A DNA stretch of 64,000 nt, taken from NCBI GenBank assembly GCA_008694505.1, contig VZDJ01000219.1, forward strand, positions 908,526 through 972,525, given 5' to 3'. The notes below the pieces were generated by a model, which was given only the letters and a program-made list of their open reading frames with translations, made no database searches and was not told the origin of the DNA. How positions within the stretch are numbered: the stretch's first letter is position 1; the number at the start of each line of letters is the position of its first letter. Source of the stretch: Cyanoderma ruficeps. Lineage: Eukaryota > Chordata > Aves > Passeriformes > Timaliidae. Position numbers and translations under genes: made by a program. Of this stretch, positions 50,901 to 61,300 are shown one piece after another.

Positions 50901-52579
50901 AACTCAGATTCCTCAGCATTTCTGCTTATACTCCACAGTAACCTACACATCCAGTGTTTCTGAAAAGCAGTGACTTGGGAGAGGTGTGCACACACCAGCA
51001 CATTGTTCATAGAAATGATTCCTGTAGTCACAAAGAAGAGGGAAAATTTGTTTTTTTTAAAAAAGAGTCCATATGTAAGCCAATATACCAAGCAACCCAA
51101 ACAATTCACACCCTGAATTCACAAACAGGTCAGTATTCACCAATAAGACATTTTCACACAGTGAAAAATTCTCTAAGTTCTCAGTTGTCCAGTAGATTAT
51201 TTTTAGAAGTCTTCATGTCGTATTCCACTCATCATCTGTCCAGCATATCCACAAAATAAACCACACCACGAGAAGAAACAGGCTGTAGCAGGCAAAGCAA
51301 TGTCATCTCGAGGACGTTACAAAAGCATAAGAAATGTAAAATACAGCACTGCAAAACAGGGGAACTGAGCTTTATTTCTAGAAAGGCAGGTTGAACATTA
51401 AATTAATGGAAAAGGCAATATCATTGGGATCTGTGCCATAAGTGCTGCAATGCTAGAATGCCCTTAGACTTTTCAAGCCTTCCAGAACAAAATCACTGGA
51501 TTTTTGAAGCAACTTTATAACTGGGTTTTTAGAAGGCTGTGAAATCATGTGAGGGCTTGTAGCTGCTCTCTGACCATGAGAATGATGATAATAGAAGTGG
51601 TCATAACTCCTACCTCCAAAAACCTTCTACCATCTCCTAACATACCATAAATATGGCAGATATTTATATATGGCATAAATATGGATTAGGTGTCCCCTGC
51701 CTCGTGTATCAGCTGTGACAGGCCACAGGCAGGCAAGGAATCCACAGCTTCCCTTTGGCTGCCACGGGATCTGCTGTGCTGAGGGACACAGACACGGTCA
51801 CATCTGCCACAGAGGGGCACAATCGGTCTGTGACAAATCCTTCTCATGGTGGAATCCGAGGTGTCCCTCCCAGTTACAGGAAATTAATGCAGATACAGAC
51901 CTTTAATCAATCACACTTCGACAGTCTCACTGCTCCTGCAGCTCCCAAGCAGCCAACAGGGTTCCCTCTTTCAGATCATCTGCTTCTTCTTCTACTCTCA
52001 TCACTAAATATGTGAGAAACCAATGGTGCTAAAATTAAATGAGGTCTTGTTTGAACATCAACACAGGTCCAAAAGAAATTAATCCGTACCCACTTCCAAA
52101 ACCCTTCAAAGTTTAGATTCTTGTGCATGTCAATGAAATGAATTTATTCAATGATTTATAGAAAGGAAAAGTAGCAACATGCTACTGCTTTAGTGTCAGT
52201 CACATTTCAACATTGATGTATTTCCTGGTGTGGATAAATCAGCTCCTCCCTCTCCACTATTCAAATGGAGATTTCATTGAAAAGACATTTTAGAAACATA
52301 AAATTTTTTCAGAAAACATAACTTCCTTTTTTTTAAGGAAAAAAGACGTTTTTTCCCCAGCGTTGTACGCCCTTTAGTACTTGCACGACACCAACACTTG
52401 GGGGAAATGAATTAGAACCTACAGCTGGAAAGGGAATCGCTGCAAGCAGAGGGGACTTCTCTGCGGACACACCCAGGCACAGATAAACCCCAGCTTGTTT
52501 TATTGCAGCCGGGGTTTGGGTGCAGTAAACCGAGATAACCTAACCTGCGAACAGGGTGATTTAGGGCCCTGTTAATGCT
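47995..52579. other. Intergenic DNA between FOXI1 and DOCK2
   Basis: Mostly AT-rich. A moderately GC-rich patch at about 49,670-50,110 has overlapping open frames of 60-178 codons on both strands with no recognised domain, so no gene is called. The A-rich tract near 49,061-49,084 is simple sequence. Confidence 0.5.
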
Positions 52580-52730
52580 GCCGCTTCCAGCGTTTCCCGG
52601 TGCCCGAGCAGGGCGAGCCGCGACACGGGCGGAGTATCGCGACATCCTATCGCCCCCCGGCGACACTGCCTGGGACTGCATGACTGGGAGCGACCCGGGA
52701 TCCTCCTGTGCTGCTGCTGCTGTCCGGGGT
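52580..52730. promoter_or_regulatory. Small CpG cluster upstream of FOXI1
   Basis: About 17 CpG dinucleotides in 150 bp by hand count, in otherwise AT-rich DNA 5.2 kb upstream of FOXI1 and 5 kb beyond the DOCK2 3' end. A CTG run follows at about 52,710. An 89-codon minus-strand frame across it shows no domain. It may mark a distal promoter or enhancer, or a noncoding transcript start. Confidence 0.4.
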
Positions 52731-54889
52731 CACCTGCATCTATAAAAACAGCCCATTCGATATGTAAACACTTTAAACTTTTTTCCTATTAGAATCCTTC
52801 ATTTCTTTTGGAATTCTGTGGGGAAATTCTGGTAGATTTAGATCTAGAGATGCCTTTGTTGGAGATTAGTTTCCTTTGGGGTTTGCTTGTTTGTTTATTT
52901 GGGGGGGTTTTGTTTGTTTTTTTCTTTTCTGTTTCCCCATCCTGATTTCCAATATTCCTCTTTTCCTATCTTGTGAAATTAGTCCAAATGCAGTTGTAAA
53001 GAAAGACCCTATGGATTCAGGGACAGTGCACTAGTGCTACCGTGTGTCTCGAAGCAACTGAAGTAAGGTTTTGCATTCCTCATTATTTGTAGAATCCAGG
53101 TATCCAACCATAACATACTTTAGTGTACAATAAAACACCATAAAAAATACAAGGTTAAAAGGTCTGCATATAAGGCTACTCTGTCCAGGGCTGTTTACTT
53201 ATATCTAAAAATATATAAATAAACATTCTGCAGAAAGTCTTCCCTCAAAATATCTGTCAGATGTGGAGAGTTGTTTAGACTTTTTCTAGTTACGACAGTA
53301 CAAGATTCCTGCTACCTCACCTACATAACTCTTTTTTGGCTGCTGGCCTGCCAGGGCATGGAGTCCTTAAATGACTGTTTTCTGATGAATGAAATGAATG
53401 AAAAATGACTGTTTCCTGATCCCCATCAGCTGTCCTGTGCCTTTTGAATCAGTCACCATTTACATCAGCAACCACCTGCCATGAGCGGAACTAATCCAAG
53501 CACTGGCAAGGCCTACCAAGGGTTAACTGTGAATGAGAGACCAGCCATGGCTGTCACATGAGCCTGGTACTAAATGCAGTTTGGATACCCACACACAGAA
53601 TGGGGCATCCGGAGCTGCAGGAATCATTAATACACACCAAAAAAACATTATCACAGACACTGTGTTTGTTCCAGCTCAGACACTCACGGTGGCTCTCTCA
53701 TCACAGGGTCAGCCATAGGAAAGACCCCTCATGGCACACAGAAACTGTCAGCTACCCTGGAAAGCAAAATCTACATTGGAAAAGGATAATTCTGTGCAAA
53801 ACCCAATCAACTCAAACTGTGCTCACTTCAAAGCCGTGATTAAATTTATCTAACATTTAAAAGTTTATGAAATCCGTGGCCTACCCAAGGTTTGTTTGCG
53901 GAGCAATTCTTCATTTACAGTGTTAATCTTTAGCACACGCTGCATGAGGAGAGCAAATCAGAACAGAAAATTACACAGAGTCAATAAAGAACGAGTCCTC
54001 TCCTCACCCCAGAGCAGTAAACGCCGCCAATGCTGAAGTCCTCACAGCTGAGGGCAGCCCCTGGGGTGTTGCTCAATGTTCCCCCCTCAGAAGGACCTTG
54101 AGTGCCTAAGAGCAAGCAGGAACTGAGTTCTGGCAGGGAAATATAAGTTCTGTGGAGTGACTTCTCCAAAGCACCCAGGATAGGAGATGGCTGAAAGCTT
54201 TTTTTTCATGGAGGCTTCCATATTCCAAAAAAAAAATAGAGACACATCTAAAAAGATGGACACCTCTGCATCCAAAAAATAAGGAGGGAAAGAATCCTTA
54301 AACTGTTTAGTTTTCTCCTCTTCTCAGAAACAGTTTTTAAAAAAAATGGGTGCTGCAAATCACAAGTTGGCTTTAAATTTGCTGATTTCTCCTGATTTCT
54401 GAATGAGAAAAATGTTGTGTTTGGTTAAGTTATTCCTTTTATCTTCCTCCACTCTGGAGAATTGACCTGTGCTTTTGTTTTAAAGAGAATGCTTTAATTC
54501 TGGATGATTCCCATTGACATTGGCATAAATGGAACCAGTCTCTGGGATAAATGCTCCATTATTTGAATAGTTTTGTACTGAAGCTAGAACGAATAAAAGG
54601 ATCCTCTGGTATTTTTATGATACTTAAGCTAAAATCCTTGAAAACAGCAGAGAAAGTGAGCAAGAGAATTATGTGGTTGGGTGCTTTTCAACACAGCTCC
54701 TGGATCTTGGCTGACTTAAACAGAAACCAGATTTAATAAAAAATAAACCCACTTTCTCTTTCCTATCATGCTATTTTAAAAGCTTTTAAAACACCTCTTC
54801 TTTCTAAAAGTGCCCTCATCCCATGATCAGGGTGGAACAAATGAAAACAGAGATTCAATGATGTCTCATGTGTGAATGGACTCGTCACA
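52731..54889. other. Intergenic DNA, no gene recognised
   Basis: AT-rich sequence with a T/G-rich patch at about 52,870-52,930 and a near-exact direct repeat of AAATGACTGTTTTCTGAT around 53,369 and 53,402. Nothing else stands out. Confidence 0.5.
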
Positions 54890-54985
54890 GAATAACCAGT
54901 GTGGCACCAGTATCCCCCCTGGGGACTGGGAATTGTTGATCTTTAAGGTCTTTTCCAACCCAAAGCGTTCCATGGCTCTGCTCAC
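54890..54985 (+). mobile_element. CR1 LINE 3'-end fragment (degenerate)
   Basis: The segment GTTGATCTTTAAGGTC followed by TTTTCCAACCCAAAG matches the well-known 3' tail consensus of chicken-repeat-1 retroposons (GATCTTTAAGGTCCCTTCCAACCCAAA). The usual terminal ATTCTATG-type repeats are not intact; a diverged GCGTTCCATGGCTCTG follows. No reverse-transcriptase frame remains. Bounds on the left are approximate. Confidence 0.7.
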
Positions 54986-57589
54986 CCACAGTTTCTGCTG
55001 TCTGATAAAGGAGGTTACAGGCTGTGATTGATAGAGATAAAAGTTCAATGTCGAGCAGGTACACAGCTCTATCACACATTCAAGTTCCAGAACAATGTGT
55101 TCCTAAGGTCTGTAAAATCTTTAATAAAACTCTCCTTCCTCCTCAGAAACTTGATCCTTGTTGACTTAGACTCTGACCATCTTCCTATAGCTCACACCAG
55201 CTCATTTTTAATGAGATTTTAAGGGCATTAATTTCCCCCCAGAATGAATATTTAAGTCATAATTTCATTATAAGAACTTGGTATGATTTCATGGCACAAA
55301 CAAGGGCAGGCTGGATTCCCAACTCCTGAGTACCCTGATGTGGGTAAATGCCAACATTTGCTGTGCAGACCTTGTGCTGCACTGACACAGCAGCTCCTGG
55401 GGCTGGACCAGCACCTCTGACATGCTGTTACACTCCACAGAGACACCCAGGTACCAGTGTCTGGCCAAAAATGAGATTTCTGCCTAAACTGAACTACAAT
55501 GTGCAGCTTAAATGCATCTCAGGTCACTGCAGTGTAACAGCTCAGTGCAGGTCAGCTCATCAAACCTCAGCTGCACGTGCAGCTTTCCTGCCCCTGCAAA
55601 CAGCTCATTACTTACAGCTCACACAGCCCCATCATTATCTAGTGCCATGTGACAGCAAACCAGACTGTCACCAGCCAGACAGCTGGAAATGTCACAGAGA
55701 AGGGAGATAACAGGGACAGAAAAGCTCTGTGGAATGGCTGTTGCTGACCTGCACAGGAGAGCTGAAGCCATTCCTGCTGCACTGATTCTCCCAGCAGCAG
55801 CCAAAGCTGACCCTGTCCTGGAGGAAATTGCTGCCCTCTGTTCTTCACCTCAAAGAATGTCAAATACAGGTTCTGCCCCCCACCTCTGCATACATGAACT
55901 GAAGACCTGTTGAACTCATGACAGAAATGGCAGCAATCAGTGCTGGTTCACGTTTTTAAACAGATGTTGCCATACTGGCACTTCATTGTCCCAGGGCATC
56001 AATTGTCCTTCATGCTATGCTGTTTGTTTGGGCTAAAAGTCACTATCCATAGTTTCTGGAAACTTGTGAAAAGATGGAGCTTGTTGTCCAAACACCCTTA
56101 AAATTCCAGTTCTACGAATGCCCCGTTCTTGGCAGCTATTTTTTCTATGTTAATTTTTCTTTTCTGGTCAGAGTTGATTGACACGATTTCAGACATGGAG
56201 CTTGGGCTGGCAAGAGGAGGACAATCTGTGGTGTGGGACAACTAATAAAATTATTGCTGTTATTTAGTAAACTAAATGTGAATCTAAACTCTTCACCAAA
56301 AGCTGTACTAAAACCGGAGCAAAACACAAGCACAAATCTTGAATCACTGGCTTGACACTCAATACCAAACTTCCTTTGGACATTGTGCTCCTGCCCTCCT
56401 GGTATTTGTTTCTGGGCACTTCCTTCACTTACATTCTTGCTGCTTCTTTATTTTGAGTCACAGTATTTCAATAACAATTTATAATAACAGCTAAAGGTAA
56501 AACTCTAATATTCTGCTCACCTGAAAACATCTCTGCAAGACACAATAAATAAAAGGTAACATTTAACAGGTATTTTTACAAAGAATAAACAGCTCCTGAA
56601 TCATCCTTTTCTTACTCATTTCCAGTAGAACCAAACCTTTTCTTTTAAAGTGCTTGTTTATTTTGTGCTATTTTCAGGGCAGCTGCAGATAACATTGAAG
56701 GACAGCTTTGATGCCCCCCTCCCCCCTTCCTCCAGGTTAGCAAGATGTTAAACGTGCACCTTTCAACCTTTCACTCACTCACAGATAACCTTCTCTATTA
56801 AACAGAAGACTTTTTCCTAGGGAAAACCTTTTCCTTCCTCTGTGCCTCTTGAGAAGCATTATCAAATTGCTGTGGGAAGCAAATGAAACAAAATGAAACC
56901 AAAAGTCTATCAGAATTCATGCCAAACACTGCAGTTAGTGTTAAAGCTGGGCCCATTTTGCTTTGCTGTCCACGGTTATTCTGGTGAAGGTACAGCCTTA
57001 ATTCCAATGGCAAATATTCCAAACCTCTCACAGAAAACAATCACTAACTACTCCTGTAGAAAACAGCTTCACTCTGACAAGAAAAAAGAGAGTCCAAATT
57101 CATAAAACTAGTTTATTCACACTCTATGTTAAAGTGTTGATGGAAAACACTTAGGTTTAAACAAACTGCAGATGTCTTTCCATAGATTGAATTCCACAGC
57201 AAGGAACAACCTTAACCTCTTTGTCTTTCCCAAATCCATAGAAATGGCAACAAGGCCAGTCTCCTCATCCACAACACTGTACATGAACATATTTTATTTA
57301 CTTAGTAAAAACCTATGTCAGTGTCTGAAACATAAAGGGATGAGTGAAGGAAGGAAGAGCTGACAGGTTATAAAAACTCCGAGGTGCTGACCTGTAGTGC
57401 TGTGGAGCTTCTCACCAGTGAGGCATCACCTCCCAGCTCCACCTCTCGAGGTGAGAAGACACAGGAAATCAATCTAAATCCAGAAAACTTGAGCTCTTAG
57501 AACTCTGTTTGCTGTCAGTAAAATACTATTACCTTTCATACGATGGCACCTGGAGATGTCAGGGAGAAAGGGTCAGGGCAAATAAAACA
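54986..57589. other. Intergenic DNA below the DOCK2 3' end
   Basis: Mixed composition. Short open frames overlap on both strands around 55.3-55.9 kb without a recognised domain. No RNA gene or repeat that I can name. Confidence 0.45.
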
Positions 57590-58294
57590 GATCTGTAACA
57601 CTTTATTGAACAGCAGAAAATGCAGCTTTTGTTCATCGTGCTGCTGGATGTAAGGTCAACTTGTACATGTGTAAATAAACTTCTGCATGTGTTCCACATA
57701 ACAGCTGCTGTTCAGAAAACAACTCAGGCAGTGGTGTCACAGCCATGGACATCACTTGGGGAAGATTGAGGATACAGAGCAGTGAGTGTGCTGGGAGCAG
57801 CAGAGGATCTGAGGGTTGTAAATCCAGCTACAGCCACACAGTAAATTGTCAGGGGCTATTTTGTGCTGAGCCATCTGTTGCCTTGGCTACACTGCCAGCG
57901 AGGGCTTAAGGATCTCTGGAGTGTGTCTGCACAAGCTCCAGGAAACCAGAACTCTGCACTTTGGAAAGAACAGACCCTGAGCTGCATCGCACAGTGAGAG
58001 TTGCAGTTGGCCTTCACATACATGTCACTTCCCAGGAACAAGCTTTGTCCCCAGGGAACATCCAGCTCCCTGCAGCCAGAGGTTTCTGTTCCAGATCCCA
58101 GTGGACACATCCTGCAGTGTTTTCCTCAAATGTATTCCTGTATCTGTATCACAAGTAACTTATCCGAGTCCATGGGGGGTGTTGTTTATATTCTCCATCA
58201 GTGCCTTTCTTTAGAGTAGATAGTGCTCTAAAATATAATATTTGTCTGTAGATACAATTATTTTCAGTTGAGAAGTGATCTTGTAAAAAACTGA
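57590..58294 (-). other. DOCK2: DOCK2 3' untranslated region with poly(A) signal
   Basis: The first canonical AATAAA on the minus strand after the inferred DOCK2 stop is at 57,602-57,607, giving a 3'UTR of about 0.7 kb. The cleavage point is inferred from the signal. Confidence 0.6.
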
Positions 58295-58369
58295 TCACAG
58301 ATCTGGTGATGAAGGTTTGAAATGCTGATCCACAGATTGCTTTCCATCTTCCAGAACTCTGGAAATGCG
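58295..58369 (-). CDS. DOCK2: DOCK2 last coding exon
   Basis: 75 bp: 24 codons and a TGA stop at 58,295-58,297. The acceptor is TTTTTTCAG|CGC in phase 0. It reads [14 protein letters not shown] and ends PSSPDL. The E-D-G-K-Q core and terminal D-L resemble the mammalian C-terminus (EEGKQ ... DL), while the rest is diverged. I chose it because phase, acceptor and these residues all agree and no better candidate was seen between FOXI1 and 60.2 kb. Confidence 0.82.
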   Translation of the reverse strand, partial: RISRVLEDGKQSVDQHFKPSSPDL

Positions 58370-61300
58370 CTGAAAAAACACCAAAACAGATTTTCCTATG
58401 TCAAAATTGGTTCTGTGCTGGATCCAGTAATATGTGTATTAATTACTTGTGCCTATAAGCTGTAGCTAGAGAAAAATACATTGACCAAATCCTGAATGTT
58501 TTGAATTCATTTCTCTATTCTACAAAACCTTAAACCTGTATTTAAACCTGTCCACGTGATTCTAAACATGTAATGAAGCACCTCACAACTGGATTTTAAG
58601 CTGTAGTTAGTCCTTTTTCTGCCATGTAAGAAAGAACATTCTCTGTATTTTATATGCTATGTAAGTGTAAGTACGAGTGCATGAGATAGCACTGAAAAGC
58701 TGCAACTCCTGGGTCTGAAACAAGTCTGTGATAAATTGAATGTAAGTGAAATACTGCAGAGTTCACATTAATAAGTAATTCTTGTTCCTACCAGAAAAAT
58801 GTGATTATGAACACATTTAACTGAAGGTTTTCCTAAATGTTGCTATATGGTCCCTGAAGGTGTTATCCTTTTTTTTTTTTTTAAAGAAAACCCCAAAACA
58901 CTGCAGAAAGTAATGAATACAAATGAAACCAATTACCTAGGAAGAAGAAAAAAAAAAAAGAAAAAAAAGAAAGCATTGAAAGATCAGAAAAGCTGTTGTG
59001 TAAAACATAACAAATATTCCAGAATACTGATGCAGTAATGCATGTTGGTAGCTACCCACACCTGCATTAAATGTCACCATCACACTACCTTCAAAGTGGG
59101 AAACCTTCACATTCTGTGTCCGAATAGCTGCTCGGGATATTCTTTTGGGTTTTGAGTTGGTTGTTTTTGGGGTTTTTTTTGGTTTTGTGGGATTTGTTGT
59201 TGTTGTTGTTGTTTGTTTGAGGGGTTGTTTGTTTTTTTGCTTTGCTGCCCAAACACTACGTTAAATAAAATAGTTTTAACTTTGTGAAAATTTCAGACAT
59301 CAGTGAAAAGCTCCTCATTTTAAAGGAAGGCAGCCGGCTTTAAGCGACAGTGATGACTCCAGCGGGCTTCGAAGCATCTTCGGCCGGTGCCGTGCTCAGC
59401 CCGCTCCGAGCCCGGCGCTGCCGTCCCGGCCCGGCCCGGTGCCATCCCGCCGGGAATCTCCGCTTCCCTCCGCCCCTCCCTCCCTCCCTGGAGCACCGGC
59501 TCTCGGCGGGCCGCCCGCGCCCTCTCGCGGGGCGGGAGCCGAGCTGCACACGCAGCTGCATCCCTGGATCCTTCCAATCCTCCATCCCTGCCTCCTTCCC
59601 GTCCTCCATCCCTGCATCCCTCCCGTCCTCCATCCCTGCATCCTTCCCATCCTCCATCCCTGCCTCCTTCCAGTCCTCCATCCTTGCACCCTTCCAGTCC
59701 TCCATCCCTGCATTCCTGTATCTTTGCATCCCTGCATCCTTCCATCCCTGCACCCCTACATCCCTGCATTCCTTCATCTTTCCATCCCTGCACCGCTGCA
59801 TCCATTCATCCCTGCAACCCTGTGTCCCTCTATTCCTTCATCCCTGCATCTTTCCATCCCTCCATTCCTCCACTCTCCCCCCCCTGCATTCTTGCATCCC
59901 TCTGTCCTTCCAGCCCTGCACCCCTGCACACTTGCATCTCTCCATCCCTCTATACCTGCATCCCTCCATCCTTTCAGCCCTCCATCCCAAAATCCCTCCC
60001 ACTGGAAGTGTGGCCAGAGCCAGCTTTGCTTCCACATTGAGCTCCCACCCCACTCTCTGACAAAAGCATCAAGAAAAAAGAGCAGAGTTTGACTTACAAT
60101 CCTATTTGTCCCAAAAATACTTAATTTTCATAGCACAGAATTTTTGAACACGTAACCCTTCCTTTTTTTACCCCCACAGACACTCAGGACCTACCATTGT
60201 TTTCAATATCTGGTTCACTCTCTTCTTTTTGACGGTTTTCTTGTCACCATCTGAGGTGGAAGGAAACACTGGCTGGCTCAGCCTGTGTGAGGCAATTGTT
60301 TCATCGGGTGCCACAGTGCTGACAGACAGAGTTAATCCTTAGAATGGAAACAATATTGGTTACACAAACCAAAACAAAACCAAAAAAAGGAGAGTCAGAC
60401 TGTAAGACAAAGCAGAACTCAAAATTGTGAACTACTGCAATGACTAGAAAAAATGGAGACATTTTTAATCTAACTATAACCTTAGAATAAAAAATTAAAA
60501 AATAGGGAAATAATAAACTTCATTACATTGAAACTGAACATTGAAAAAAAAGAGCCAATCTGGCCAAAGAATTAAAAATAGATAAACACATGACAGAGAA
60601 GTGGGCCATGGCAGTCTGTTGTGTTGTGTAAACATCTGTTACAGGCATCTGGAAAGAGAGGGGCAGCGAGAGGGCCAGATGAAATGCAGGCTCAGAACTG
60701 GGATGTCCTATGGAACAAGGGGTAAGAGGGACAGAAACTGAACCTGTTTTCCCTGTGTGCCCCAGCCTGGAGATGAGCTGCAGCTTCAGTCCCACCGTCC
60801 CCTTTCCTTTCACACAACCACCCATCTGTCTGGGGCAGCTGTGTTATCCTGCTTCCCCACCCTCCCGTGGGGAATCTATGGGATTCCCTCTCTGGTTTCA
60901 AAAGCAAAGGTTGAAATCCTGTGATGGGGCAGCCTTTGGGGATATTCATCCCCCAAAGCACAGCACGGAGCATTTCTCCCTGTTTTACACACTGCCCTTG
61001 GCTGTGAGCCCTGGTTTCTGCTCCTGAGACCCTGCTGAGCAGGGAAGCTGAATAAACCTTGCCTCTTTCTGGGCAGCAGGAACACTCACACTGTACAAGG
61101 AAGGGAAATTCGGAGCTCCAGGAGTAAGAGCTTTAGAATTTGCATTTTTGCACAAGGCACTGTGGTGTTACCAAGCATTTGGAGCAGTCCAGCCTAACAT
61201 GCACAGAGAGGCTTCAATTATAATTTCTGTCCCAGTGGATTTCACAAGGGTGGAGAGAGCTGCCAGCCCTGCTTGGAGCAAACCCTTCATTGCTGTTTTC

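Larger units (their letters stand above)
58370..60194 (-). other. DOCK2: Last DOCK2 intron, containing CpG block and minisatellite
   Basis: 1,825-bp intron, donor GTAGGT, acceptor GTTTTTTCAG. It holds a T run (58,869-58,882), an A/G tract (58,940-58,972), a T/G-rich stretch with GTT repeats (about 59,144-59,243), a CpG-rich block (59,344-59,563) and a tandem repeat array (59,578-60,000). Confidence 0.85.

Noticed and set aside
59350..60092. Open frames of up to 236 codons on the plus strand and up to 161 on the minus strand
   Set aside because: They come from a stop-free 24-bp tandem repeat plus adjoining GC-rich DNA, in several frames at once, and lie inside a DOCK2 intron.
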